In this document: positions 21,614 through 30,194 of the stretch, piece by piece
Layout: each line of letters starts with the position of its first letter
Position numbering within the stretch: position 1 is the stretch's first letter
DNA from: a virus
Length of the DNA stretch: 42,019 nucleotides
Virus record (IMG/VR): IMGVR_UViG_3300033388_002837
Span: 1-42,019 of that record
Reading direction: 5' to 3' (one strand)
Notes under the pieces: generated by a model
Seen by the model: only the letters and a program-made list of their open reading frames with translations
Databases searched by the model: none
Told to the model about the DNA's origin: nothing
Program-made: the position numbers and the translations under genes

Positions 21614-22251
21614 TAATACCAACCTTTTGTAGCTGAATATTGCAAGTCAAGATGCTCTAAATCTATGAGAAATTCGCTGTCGTTTTTACCATAAAGGAGC
21701 TGCAGCCCATACGGAGTGATCCACGCTTTGTTACCAGACGTACCAGAGTTAATTACTCTAAGAGCAGCACCATCAACACCCATTGGGAGAGTGGCTAATA
21801 TTACACCCGTGTCGGTGTCGTTGTATACTGTCTCGTCTGACACGGCAATATTATAAGGAGACATACCAAGCGTAACAACCACGTCATTTTTTACCCGGCC
21901 TTCACTCTGGACTATCCCTGTAACTTTTAATATCTTATCTACGAGATGCCAGAACAAATGGCCGTTATCCTCAATCAGCTTCCCGCCCTCAACGAAAGGG
22001 ATTGATCCATTTGTAAAATCAGTCGGAATCTCCTCAAGCTTTTGGTCAATCTCAACGTCTAAAAGGTCAGCGATGATTTCCATGCTTGATATCATTGAAA
22101 GCCACGCTTCGATCATCGCGGGTGGCCACTTCGGGTTCATCTCCTGAAGTTCTTCAGGAGATAGATCAAGACCACGAAGTAGATTTACTGTTTTAGTATC
22201 AGGAATAAAGTACCCCCATTTCGGCAAAAGCCATTCGTGAACGCGAAGCAC
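21613..22251 (-). CDS. Tail protein after gp10 (about 200 aa), start uncertain
   Basis: The stop is certain and the start is not. Between the gp10-like stop (22199) and the first clear coding (NLLRGLDLSPEELQEMNPKW) there is no ATG. Options in frame are GTG 22251 (used here), TTG 22227 or ATT 22206; the last has the best SD (GGGGGTAC). The protein has an N-terminal helical region, then a beta-rich C-terminal domain (VYNDTDTGVILATLP and KAWITPYGLQLLYG) like tail-fibre or needle tips. Placed where P22 encodes its needle (gp26). Existence is well supported by codon pattern. Confidence 0.6.
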   Translation of the reverse strand: MLRVHEWLLPKWGYFIPDTKTVNLLRGLDLSPEELQEMNPKWPPAMIEAWLSMISSMEIIADLLDVEIDQKLEEIPTDFTNGSIPFVEGGKLIEDNGHLFWHLVDKILKVTGIVQSEGRVKNDVVVTLGMSPYNIAVSDETVYNDTDTGVILATLPMGVDGAALRVINSGTSGNKAWITPYGLQLLYGKNDSEFLIDLEHLDLQYSATKGWY

Positions 22252-23617
22252 CGCGGAGTTTAAAGCTCGTCCAATCGTCCACGATCCCGAGCCGCCGCAT
22301 AAAAAACCTTGTTTTGTATTCGTTCGGGAGGCCGTATAATTCCCAAATCTCTTTACCATATGTCAGCCCGTCATATGACATGGAAAATGCAACCGTGGCG
22401 TCTGTCGTGGTCGTGAACCCTGGGATTGTTTCAATGTTAATTTCGTCAATAGAATACGTTTCAAGGTCGATGAAAGGAGTATAAAGAATCCATTCGGCCA
22501 ACTCGTCATAGTGGGTTGAGACGGTGTGGTCTATTTTGCCTATGTATTCGTTGCGACGATCACCCACAATCCATTTAGATGACCGAGCATCAAGTACGGC
22601 ATTTATCCCACGGTAAGGAGCCGAGCCCTTAACGTCAGATTTTAAAATGCACCAGGCAACACTTAGTCCGAATTTGGTTGCCAGGGTAAAATTAAAACAC
22701 AAAGTCTCATTTGGTAAGTGGATTATTACAAAAGCAACATCCTGTTCCCGCCGACACTCCATTCGGATATCTGCAAGTTCGGGTTCGGTGTAGGTTGCCA
22801 GTATTTTGTCAATCTCTCGAGTAGATATCTTTTCAACGCCACCGATGGTAACCGCATGGACAGAAACGGACTCCTCTTTTCTTCCACCTACTATGTAATA
22901 GGTCCCGCCGCCTTCGCACTTTGCATGCGTTGCGACGATCCCAATCTTTTTTGCCCGGGTATCGAGCCTCCGGAACCTAAACCCTGTTGTGATTGTGGCT
23001 CCCTGGTCGACGAATGTTTCCGCTGTGTACCGACCCCAAACAATAATTTTGTCCTCTTGGTTTTTAGAAACACCTAGGGTTTTGTCAGGCATGAACTCAG
23101 CAGTCGCAAAGTCCAGAGGATCAATCTGTGATTCATCGCTTGCCTTGGTGTGATATAGGTACTCGCCATCTGTTAGAAAATAAATACCGTTGACCCACAC
23201 ACCGTCTATTGGCTCGCCTAAATCCGGGTCCGTAATTTCCACCAAACCATTAATCGGATCATAGAGCCACATATCACCGTTAGCGATTATCGCCTGTGTG
23301 GTGAATGAGTATGGCAAAGCAACTTGTTCCGCACCTGGGATATCGCCCAGTTCAACAACAGTACCCGAAGAACTCACCTTAATCAGTTTCTGACCTGATA
23401 TCCGGTATTGGTCTTCGAAACGTTCGTTATAAATACCCGCCCTATCAATGCCTGCTCCGTCACCAATCTTGGTAAGGCCAGGGTAGCCGATCATGTAACC
23501 TTTTGCCCCAAGGATGTCCCGAGCAACAGCGTACATATTCACGGGCAATGCGTCCCGGTAATCTGTCTCTGGGCCTACTTTGTCACCTTTTATGAGAGTA
23601 ACGGGCATTTTTGGCAT
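22199..23617 (-). CDS. Tail hub / packaged-DNA stabilisation protein, P22 gp10-like (472 aa)
   Basis: Length equals that of P22 gp10. The sequence shows the repeated beta-blade pattern of that family: GYPGLTKIGDGAG near the N-terminus, WLYDPINGLVEITD, DGVWVNGIYFLTDGEYLYHT, then an RRLDTRAKKIGIVATHAK stretch. In P22, gp10 forms a hexameric hub under gp4 that closes the portal and carries the needle and tailspikes. ATG 23617 overlaps the stop of the gp4-like gene by one base. Confidence 0.85.
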   Translation of the reverse strand: MPKMPVTLIKGDKVGPETDYRDALPVNMYAVARDILGAKGYMIGYPGLTKIGDGAGIDRAGIYNERFEDQYRISGQKLIKVSSSGTVVELGDIPGAEQVALPYSFTTQAIIANGDMWLYDPINGLVEITDPDLGEPIDGVWVNGIYFLTDGEYLYHTKASDESQIDPLDFATAEFMPDKTLGVSKNQEDKIIVWGRYTAETFVDQGATITTGFRFRRLDTRAKKIGIVATHAKCEGGGTYYIVGGRKEESVSVHAVTIGGVEKISTREIDKILATYTEPELADIRMECRREQDVAFVIIHLPNETLCFNFTLATKFGLSVAWCILKSDVKGSAPYRGINAVLDARSSKWIVGDRRNEYIGKIDHTVSTHYDELAEWILYTPFIDLETYSIDEINIETIPGFTTTTDATVAFSMSYDGLTYGKEIWELYGLPNEYKTRFFMRRLGIVDDWTSFKLRGASRSRMAFAEMGVLYS

Positions 23618-24369
23618 TAACGGATCTCCCGGAGTTCAAAATTAATAAGCCGGGTAAATACTCGACCGGTATCCGAGGTTGCCACTATTTTTACCTGAAG
23701 AAAACCACTTGGCCTGCTATCATCACCCAATCCTGTCGCCTGGATCCTGTAATTTACGCCAGGAGTTGACAAAGAATTAGACAATATGGTTAACCCAGTA
23801 TCAGCCTCGATTGTGTAGTTTGTGATGTCTTCAATGTTGCTAAGGACAGAATCGAAATGCTCCGTAAAATCGTCAACGTTCCCGATAAACATCTTGTTTG
23901 TTTTGCAGGAAATCGGTGCTTGTTCGACTGGTCTGTGAAACCTGTTCCATCTGGTTGTGTAGCGCGTTGCCCCGCTTCCTCTCGGCATGCGAGATGGATA
24001 TTGAGTTGGCCTGACTTGGGCTGTTGCTGAGGAGATAAAAGAAAAAGAGGCTCTACGCCTTGACATTAACAGAGGATCTGGTTGCATTCCTTTACCAAAA
24101 GTGGATAGCAATCTCACTGCGAGATTTGTTATGAACGCTTCCCAATATTCTCGTGGAACATTATGAACACTTCCCGAATCGGGCTCATCTTCAAAATTAT
24201 AACCTACGCAGATATTGCGCCCAGGGGATCCCCATTCCGCTGCCATGTTTTCGAGCATCGCAAGCACAAGCGTAAGTTCCGGACCCGTTGCCTTCTTTGT
24301 CAAGCCAGATATTCTGGCCTCATCAAATGCGCTGTCCACGAAATCACCTTTAAGGCTACCTGTGATCAT
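23617..24369 (-). CDS. Head completion protein, P22 gp4-like with C-terminal extension (250 aa)
   Basis: The first 150 residues follow the gp4 family: ELTLVLAMLENMAAEW, NICVGYNFEDEPDSGS, EAFITNLAVRLLSTFGKG, SRMPRGSG. In P22, gp4 binds below the portal and starts tail assembly. P22 gp4 is about 166 aa. Here 80-90 extra residues follow, beta-rich (IEADTGLTILSNSL, FLQVKIVATSDTG, LINFELREI), similar to a small immunoglobulin-like or decoration domain. ATG 24369 is chosen with GGAG eight bases upstream. It overlaps the gene before it by 14 bases. Confidence 0.78.
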   Translation of the reverse strand: MITGSLKGDFVDSAFDEARISGLTKKATGPELTLVLAMLENMAAEWGSPGRNICVGYNFEDEPDSGSVHNVPREYWEAFITNLAVRLLSTFGKGMQPDPLLMSRRRASFSFISSATAQVRPTQYPSRMPRGSGATRYTTRWNRFHRPVEQAPISCKTNKMFIGNVDDFTEHFDSVLSNIEDITNYTIEADTGLTILSNSLSTPGVNYRIQATGLGDDSRPSGFLQVKIVATSDTGRVFTRLINFELREIR

Positions 24370-24631
24370 TAGCAAGCTCCGCTTTCAGGGTTTCAATCCT
24401 GGCTTTCTTCCAGTTATCAATGCCAACATCCTTTGCCATCCGTCTGACTTGTTTATTGCTCATGCCATCAAGGTCCAAAGGGACATCAGATATGAGATAG
24501 GCATCTTCCGGGGAGATAAACCAACCATCACCCATCGCCACCCGCATCTCGTCAGGCTTAAAAGTTTGCATCTCACAGACTGTCCCCCGTATGTTATGAG
24601 TCGTGCCCTGCCGGTATAGTGCAACAGCCAT
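24356..24631 (-). CDS. Small head/neck protein with HeH/LEM-like C-terminus (91 aa)
   Basis: The N-terminal half has the pattern ALYRQGTTHNIRGTVCEM, DEMRVAMGDGWFISPEDAY, common in small phage proteins between coat and neck genes. The C-terminal 30 residues (MSNKQVRRMAKDVGIDNW, then KKARIETLKAEL) form a HeH/LEM-like DNA- or protein-binding helical hairpin. It lies between the coat-region genes and gp4-like, overlapping the latter. Probably a minor virion protein. The function is not known. Confidence 0.6.
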   Translation of the reverse strand: MAVALYRQGTTHNIRGTVCEMQTFKPDEMRVAMGDGWFISPEDAYLISDVPLDLDGMSNKQVRRMAKDVGIDNWKKARIETLKAELANDHR

Positions 24632-24672
24632 GGTATTCCTTTGAGTGACGGGATTTCTCCCGCCATTAAATG

Positions 24673-25194
24673 TTAAGAGATTGCTGCGCCAATGGCCTCA
24701 AGGTTTGTTTCGCCGTCTGCGTAAACAACTGTTGTGTCATCGGCGTCAAGGTTAGTTGTCCCAAACGCGAAATCATCCTCTGAGCCGATTGCTGTTACTG
24801 TGCCCAGCCGAGCATGTCCAGCCGCAGCCGCAGGAATCCCGGCGATTGCAAGAGCAGCCGAGGCGTAGCCGGTCGCGTTGTCTACTGCTTCAATTGCGTC
24901 AATCGTACCGTTAACTCCGATATCAAAAGCGACTGCGCCATATGTGTCCTCGGGGATAACATCATTTCCGGGAGCAGTACCCGCGACGACCGCAGCTTTA
25001 GAATATCGGACTCCAGCAATGGTAAAATCAAGCGCGCCGGTTGCTACAGCTGTTTCGGTAGAGCCGATCGCAAGCCCGGTTTTTGTTACCGGATAATTCC
25101 CAAGAAGTTTATCTCTGATATCATTCGTGAGCGTTTTGGTTTCATTCAATGAAACGCCAGTAGCATCAACTGTTGTACATCGTCCTGTACCCAT
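24673..25194 (-). CDS. Ala/Thr-rich virion protein, possible capsid decoration (173 aa)
   Basis: ATG 25194 is chosen over an upstream ATG because GGAG lies at proper spacing. The product is rich in Ala, Thr, Gly and Val and reads as a beta-sandwich (ALDFTIAGVRYSKAAVV, GTVTAIGSEDDFAFGTTN, VVYADGETNLEAIG). It directly follows the coat gene and is short and uncharged, as capsid decoration or head-stabilising proteins are. No family assignment. Confidence 0.55.
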   Translation of the reverse strand: MGTGRCTTVDATGVSLNETKTLTNDIRDKLLGNYPVTKTGLAIGSTETAVATGALDFTIAGVRYSKAAVVAGTAPGNDVIPEDTYGAVAFDIGVNGTIDAIEAVDNATGYASAALAIAGIPAAAAGHARLGTVTAIGSEDDFAFGTTNLDADDTTVVYADGETNLEAIGAAIS

Positions 25195-25242
25195 ATTATT
25201 TTCTCCATAGTGCATGGGCGAGAAGTCTCGCCCTATTTAATA

Positions 25243-26532
25243 TTAGGAGTACGCTAATGCAACTCCGACATTGGCAGGATCGCGTACGGTGATGCCGTAC
25301 CATATAAACAGCCTGTACCGGAATGTCAGATCTTTAATGTCGCCGTCCCAGATGATGTACATCTTCACGCCGTTCTTCATGGTGTCAGAGTAAGATTTCT
25401 GGCCAGCGAGTGAACTAAACAAGTCGCCAGGAATCGTCCCGCCGATAACCTCGATTGCATCCTTGTCCCAGAACAAGTTGACTTTCGCAGTTGCGTCAAT
25501 GTTAAGACGATCAACGGTCGCCGTGTCGAGAATCTGCGTGTCAATGTTTGCATACGCTTTTTCAAGGGTGGTCAACCCGGCATCGTCAAGAGCAATCGGC
25601 TTCGGGAAAATTTTCAGATGAGTAGAATCGGGCTTGCTGATGATCGTAAACGTCATCGCCTGTCCAGTAGGGTTCTTATCTGCCAGCCCGATGGCTTGTA
25701 CAGGGGTTTCGGAATTAGAGATAGTAACCTTGTCCCCAACGTTATAAGACCCCGAAGCAGCTACGACTATAATGGCTTCCCGGTAGTCTATATTAGTTAC
25801 GGCTTTTGTGGTTGGGTCAACAGACCCGCTTTCAGGTGCAAAAGACTGGTCCCCGGTCACCGTGGTTGCAGGGTCGGCACCACCGATAATATTAGGCAAG
25901 AAGGATGCGGCGTAAAGATCGTACTCCGCGATGTTCTGCCCAATCTGCCCGGTTCTCCATGTTTCATCTGGTTTACCTTGGAGAGTCTGACGGGCTGCAA
26001 GATCTTTTCCAAACTTCAGGTTTGTCCTATCATTCAGAACAAAACATCTGCCCATGTTGTTAAGTTGTCTTTCATTCTGCATTGCCTGGGCTTCTGCGAT
26101 GAAATCATACCCCGAAGAAACATCTGAACGGTAGAAAAGAGATCCCTGCTGATAAGCAGCAGTTGCAATATCTTTGTTTAACTCAGTGGCTTGCTGTTTC
26201 CCGGATTCCCTACCTGCTCTTTCCCAGAATCTCCTATCTCGCATATTATCAATGCGCTGCGAGATGAAATCGTTGTTAGGCTCCCCGAGTACAGCAGGGT
26301 AAGACTCTTCGATGACCCCAGTTTCTAAACCTGTCAGATCCCAACCAGTGATGATTGGCCTGTGCTGCTGCACTGGTTTCCAGATAACGTTGCCCGAGTT
26401 CTGCATCATTCCGCCATCAGGCTCGCTAAAATCAGTCAAGTCAAGCATCATCTCTTGCTTTTCATACGTTTCTTTAGAGTTCTCAAAAAGATATTCTACA
26501 ACTTTACCTGTTGTTAATGCGCCTGTTGCCAT
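25243..26532 (-). CDS. Major capsid protein, P22 coat (gp5)-like (429 aa)
   Basis: Length is within one residue of P22 coat. HK97-fold coat features are in order: N-terminal arm (EYLFENSKETYEKQEMM), a long helix region, IGGADPATTVTG, then an inserted telokin/Ig-like domain (residues about 225-335, beginning VDPTTKAVTNIDYREAIIVV), and the C-terminal IEVIGGTIPGDLFSS and LFIWYGITVRDPANVGV. The inserted domain is a hallmark of P22-like coats. It follows the scaffold gene, with a short intergenic gap holding an SD. Confidence 0.9.
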   Translation of the reverse strand: MATGALTTGKVVEYLFENSKETYEKQEMMLDLTDFSEPDGGMMQNSGNVIWKPVQQHRPIITGWDLTGLETGVIEESYPAVLGEPNNDFISQRIDNMRDRRFWERAGRESGKQQATELNKDIATAAYQQGSLFYRSDVSSGYDFIAEAQAMQNERQLNNMGRCFVLNDRTNLKFGKDLAARQTLQGKPDETWRTGQIGQNIAEYDLYAASFLPNIIGGADPATTVTGDQSFAPESGSVDPTTKAVTNIDYREAIIVVAASGSYNVGDKVTISNSETPVQAIGLADKNPTGQAMTFTIISKPDSTHLKIFPKPIALDDAGLTTLEKAYANIDTQILDTATVDRLNIDATAKVNLFWDKDAIEVIGGTIPGDLFSSLAGQKSYSDTMKNGVKMYIIWDGDIKDLTFRYRLFIWYGITVRDPANVGVALAYS

Positions 26533-26543
26533 TTATTTATCCT

Positions 26544-27494
26544 CTACCACTTCTTGACATCGGCCCCGGCTTTCTTCGCTGCTCCCTTGTGCTTAAACAT
26601 TGCCGAAACATCGCCTTTCTTTACGGCTTCGTCATAGGCTTTTTTGTGCTTAGAGGGAGTAGCAGTGCCCCCGTCTTTCAACTGGGTTACCGGTGGTCGT
26701 GCTTGAGTGGTCTGGTTTGTTTGTTGTTTAGAGAGTCTTTTTTTCTGTTCACCGAGGTACACTGCCGCCTTAATGCCGGTTGGGTCTTTTGAGAGTAGGT
26801 TCTGAAATTTAGCAAGAGCTACCTTGTTTCTCCCAAGATAACCCATTACCTTTTCGGATCCCTTACCCATCCCACTAATAAACAGGTCAACCACAGAATC
26901 ACCGCCATTGGGACGGATAGTCTCAACCGCAGATCTAACCGCGTTATCAGCCGCTTTGTATACCTCAGGACTCATGCCGCTTTCTTTCAAAAGCTCATCA
27001 GCCCTGTCATAGTGAGCTTCCAGAGACTCTTCAAGTTTTGTCTTATGAGTCTCAACAGCCTCGGTTTGCTTTCGCTGATTCTCAATCCTGACTTGACGGC
27101 CTTCAGCCGCTATATCCTCGAACCTGTCCTTGGCTGCGTAATAGTCATCGTCAGTCTCGAAGTCCTCCATCCTGGGTCGCTTGTTTTGCGTGGGTGGCTG
27201 TTCCTGCTGCACCCGCCCATTCTTAACGGCTTCGAGTTCGGCTCTAAGTTTATCAATTTCGGAATCCTGTTCCGAAATCTTCCCTTGCAACCGCTTCTTG
27301 GCTTTGAGATGTTTAACAGGTTTTACGGGTTCGGAATCATCGCCTTCTTTCCCAGGAGTCTCTTCGTCGACTAACTCCCACGCTTCTGGCTGCCTGGCTT
27401 CTTCTTCTTCCGTATTATTATCTTCCACCGCTTCATCGGCGTTCTCGATAACTTCCTCAACATCTCCGTTTTCTATCTCTTCAATAGTTGGCAC
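26544..27494 (-). CDS. Scaffolding protein, P22 gp8-like (316 aa)
   Basis: Placed between portal and coat as in P22. The sequence is acidic and then helical: the first 60 residues are Glu/Asp-rich, the middle is coiled coil (KKRLQGKISEQDSEIDKLRAE), and the C-terminal 50 residues are basic, with a short helix (YDEAVKKGDVSAMFKHKGA) and a Lys-rich tail, the form of the coat-binding helix-turn-helix of P22 gp8. It directs procapsid assembly and leaves before or during packaging. A structured RNA and tRNA lie just upstream. Confidence 0.85.
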   Translation of the reverse strand: MPTIEEIENGDVEEVIENADEAVEDNNTEEEEARQPEAWELVDEETPGKEGDDSEPVKPVKHLKAKKRLQGKISEQDSEIDKLRAELEAVKNGRVQQEQPPTQNKRPRMEDFETDDDYYAAKDRFEDIAAEGRQVRIENQRKQTEAVETHKTKLEESLEAHYDRADELLKESGMSPEVYKAADNAVRSAVETIRPNGGDSVVDLFISGMGKGSEKVMGYLGRNKVALAKFQNLLSKDPTGIKAAVYLGEQKKRLSKQQTNQTTQARPPVTQLKDGGTATPSKHKKAYDEAVKKGDVSAMFKHKGAAKKAGADVKKW

Positions 27495-27586
27495 TTGGCT
27501 TCTCCTTGTAACCTTCCACGACTGCCGCCGTTTTTTCGGTAGGTTTTTCGCCTTGTGGGTTTCGCCCTGGTGGGCAGTAAATAAAA

Positions 27587-27643
27587 AAGCCTTGAAAACG
27601 CATCACCCATCCGATCTCTCGGGAGTTTACGTTGACAAGGCTT
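27587..27643 (-). ncRNA. Structured RNA element / long-loop terminator between tRNA and scaffold gene
   Basis: On the minus strand, AAGCCTTG (27636-27643) pairs with CAAGGCTT (27587-27594), an 8-bp stem enclosing 41 bases. Inside is CCGA-GAGA-TCGG (27611-27622), a GNRA-capped hairpin. TTTTTTATTT runs on directly after the 3' arm. It could be a terminator/attenuator that lowers scaffold and coat transcription, or a small RNA processed from the late transcript. Folding is from reading only. Confidence 0.5.
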
Positions 27644-27665
27644 GAGTGTTTCAATACCTAATATT

Positions 27666-27740
27666 TGGTCGGAAAAGGAGGATTCGAACCTCTGCTTGGT
27701 GGTCCCAAACCACCCGTGCTACCGTTACACTACTTCTCCG
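27666..27740 (-). tRNA. tRNA-Pro (anticodon UGG)
   Basis: 75 nt with encoded CCA. D-arm GTGT/GCAC with GG in the loop. Anticodon stem GGTGG/CCACC with loop TTTGGGA, so anticodon TGG. T-loop TTCGAAT. Discriminator A73 and a C1-G72 pair, as in bacterial tRNA-Pro. Eight acceptor pairs are possible (CGGAGAAG/CTTTTCCG), while the T-stem has four (GAGG/CCTC). This departs from the usual 7/5, but the total of 12 is kept. It sits between two tiny genes and the scaffold in the late operon. Confidence 0.9.
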
Positions 27741-27890
27741 TTAAATCTTCCATGCTGAATTGCCGCAAATACTCATTTGGTTTTTTTCAGGGTTACCTCT
27801 CTCGTAAGCCATGTCGATGTGGGTAGGCGTCTTTGCTTCTCTAAACAACCGCTGCACCCTCCCTATAATAAATGCTCTATTTGGCATCAT
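27741..27890 (-). CDS. Very small protein upstream of the tRNA (49 aa)
   Basis: ATG 27890 overlaps the stop of the preceding small gene (ATGA). A basic first half (NRAFIIGRVQRLFREAKTPTH) and a polar second half with one Cys. The stop codon abuts the 5' end of the tRNA. Support is coupling and frame only. Function unknown; it may mainly act as a spacer in the transcript. Confidence 0.4.
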   Translation of the reverse strand: MMPNRAFIIGRVQRLFREAKTPTHIDMAYERGNPEKNQMSICGNSAWKI

Positions 27891-28021
27891 GGTTTAAAAT
27901 TCTCCGAAACATTCCACGTAACAATCTTACCCTTTTCGAACGAGATTGTCAATTTGCCGTAGAATTTACGGGCTATAAGATTGGTTATGACCTCGGCCAC
28001 GCTTTTACATATCTTGCTCAT
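27887..28021 (-). CDS. Small YezD/DUF2292-like protein (44 aa)
   Basis: ATG 28021 follows GGGGGA. The sequence has a short helix (SVAEVITNLIARKF) and a strand hairpin YGKLTISFEKGKIVTW, the layout of small YezD/DUF2292-type proteins. Their role is unknown. It directly follows the portal gene on the late transcript and precedes the tRNA. Confidence 0.5.
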   Translation of the reverse strand: MSKICKSVAEVITNLIARKFYGKLTISFEKGKIVTWNVSENFKP

Positions 28022-28060
28022 ATTAGTCCCCCGTTAGTGCTTAACTAAGTTATTGATTGC

Positions 28061-30193
28061 CTACATTGTAGCACTGGCGGTAGGAGTTAGCAAGTCCTTT
28101 ACTTTCAATTGGTTGTCAAGGTGGGAGCCCTGTGTGTCGACTTGGGTTTTACTTATAGTTGCCCCGGCTTTTTGTGCCTCAACCTGAACTTTCATTCGCT
28201 CAGTTTCTGCTCTGAAGATCTCAATTTTCTGTTCTTGCTGCCTGATCTGGAAATCCATCTTGTTCTTATCGTCTGCTGTCTTGGCTTGCATCTGGTCGGC
28301 CTTGCCTTTCTCCATCTCAGCTTGAGCCGCAAGCATCATTGGGTCTGGTTTCTCAGGCTGGTTCTGAATCTCCTGCATCATCGCGATTTCTTCATCAGTG
28401 TCAGGCTCACGGATACCCATCTTGATTAGTTCTTTGTTGGAATATTCCCGAATCTCTTCGGTGTCTATGCCGTCCGTGAGTTCCAGAGACTTCAACATCA
28501 AGATCTTAAACGCAGGTGAATTGGGATCAAGTTTACCAAGCTTCTCATCAATAGAAGCGACAGTCTGCTCTTTCTGACTCTTGTAGTCCGGGCCTATCTT
28601 CGTGTAGACTTCGAACTCTGCGCTTCGAAGGTCGTTAAGGATGACCATTTCGTCTGTCTCTTCGTCCCATATCGCAGACATCACATCAATCTGTTTCCGT
28701 GTCCCGTCTGGCGCTGTTACCATCTGTTTCCTCGGTACATCATGAATCTCTGACGACATGGAAGCGTGGATCTCTGCGTCCCGGCGCTTGGCATGTTTAA
28801 AATGAGTCTGGTAAATCATAGACTGCATATCAAGCCTGGCTTGAAGTGCCATGATTGCTTTGCCGGCCAAATCAACATCGGCTACATCTTGGGGGATCCC
28901 CGGGTTCGCGACATCTTCCACTGCTTGTCTCGTTAGGTCAATCAACAACGGCAACGCAGTGGGTACCTGCTGTTCTGGCATTGTAGGTATTGCGCCAATC
29001 GGGATCGGTTGACCGTCTTCATCTTTACTATTGAGCAAATAGTAAGGGAGGTTATTGTCTGCCCCAGAAACATCATACATATTGGCAAACCCCGCTATCT
29101 GCTCGGGGGTGAATATTGGCTTAGGTCGTGGCGAACGAGAAGCTATGTCAGCAACATATGACATGATGAAGTTCCTCAATCGCTGCGGATCTTTCGCGAG
29201 CCTGGTGATACCTTCGTAATGTTCTTCCCCCTCAACATAAGCGTGTTCGCCGTAGCATGGGACAATCGGTATATGCTGACCTGCAATGATTTCCCCGACT
29301 CTCTCGCCGTCCTTCATCTCTCCATTCAGGATCTCAGAACCAGACGCAATGTATTTTGTGACCTGATATCGCTCGGTCATTTTCTCGGATTCGATTGTAT
29401 ACCCGTGGTCCATCATTTCATCCATGACAGATTCAAGCGCTTTCTCACGGAGCTCCGACTCCATACCGAACGGGTCCACCATGGTCAAGATCTTCTCTTT
29501 AACAATCTCCCGATGGTAAAACTCAACAACATAGATCTTCTTGCCTTCGCCGCCAATCCAAGGGAATGTGTATGATTGGTCGGGCTGCTTGAACGAATCG
29601 GCATCGATAGTTTTTGGACGTTCTCCGGTCAATTCCTCGACAAGATCCAAATAACCATCCTCTGAATATGCCCGGAGTTCATCAACCCAACCGGCATCTG
29701 ATTTATCCAGTAACTTTGCATTCGGGTCCCAAAACACAGTGTTGTTAGCTTCGAAGATCGGTCGCCGTTTCACCGTCTGATTTTTATTAGACGATTGGAG
29801 TGACACGTAGTCGGTATACAACGCCCACGCACCAACACCACAGATCACAGCCTCTTGCTTGCCGTTCTCATAAGATTCAATACTTACGTTGTTCTGGTCA
29901 TCAGTCCGATAAATCCCATCGATCAACTCGGCTGCATCATCACGGGTCCCATCCAGAGGTTCAAAGTCCACTTGAACAGGGTTCGAAGCGAGGTCGGAGA
30001 GTATCTGCCGGATCGCCTTTTTAAGTATATTAAACTCTCCACGATACCCAAGGTCCGACTCGCTTAGGAAAGCCTCATCCCATTGAGTGATAAGCGCGAA
30101 CACCATATCGTCAGCAGCCCTTTCCCTGGTGATCTGCCCGGAGTCAAACCCCTTGTCGTGCATCCGCTTTAGGTCAACTAATGTTAACGCCAT
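28061..30193 (-). CDS. Portal protein, P22 gp1-like (710 aa)
   Basis: ATG 30193 is chosen because GGAG lies at proper spacing and the longer reading frame overlaps the terminase gene. Length is near that of P22 portal (725 aa). Typical segments: an N-terminal RGEFNILKKAIRQILSDLASNPVQVDFEP, VICGVGAWALYTDY, PIVPCYGEHAYVEGEEHYEG with an adjacent RNFIMSYVADIASRSPRPK, and a long C-terminal coiled coil that forms the barrel. Twelve copies form the DNA channel of the head. It lies directly after the large terminase. Confidence 0.9.
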   Translation of the reverse strand: MALTLVDLKRMHDKGFDSGQITRERAADDMVFALITQWDEAFLSESDLGYRGEFNILKKAIRQILSDLASNPVQVDFEPLDGTRDDAAELIDGIYRTDDQNNVSIESYENGKQEAVICGVGAWALYTDYVSLQSSNKNQTVKRRPIFEANNTVFWDPNAKLLDKSDAGWVDELRAYSEDGYLDLVEELTGERPKTIDADSFKQPDQSYTFPWIGGEGKKIYVVEFYHREIVKEKILTMVDPFGMESELREKALESVMDEMMDHGYTIESEKMTERYQVTKYIASGSEILNGEMKDGERVGEIIAGQHIPIVPCYGEHAYVEGEEHYEGITRLAKDPQRLRNFIMSYVADIASRSPRPKPIFTPEQIAGFANMYDVSGADNNLPYYLLNSKDEDGQPIPIGAIPTMPEQQVPTALPLLIDLTRQAVEDVANPGIPQDVADVDLAGKAIMALQARLDMQSMIYQTHFKHAKRRDAEIHASMSSEIHDVPRKQMVTAPDGTRKQIDVMSAIWDEETDEMVILNDLRSAEFEVYTKIGPDYKSQKEQTVASIDEKLGKLDPNSPAFKILMLKSLELTDGIDTEEIREYSNKELIKMGIREPDTDEEIAMMQEIQNQPEKPDPMMLAAQAEMEKGKADQMQAKTADDKNKMDFQIRQQEQKIEIFRAETERMKVQVEAQKAGATISKTQVDTQGSHLDNQLKVKDLLTPTASATM

Positions 30194-30194
30194 A

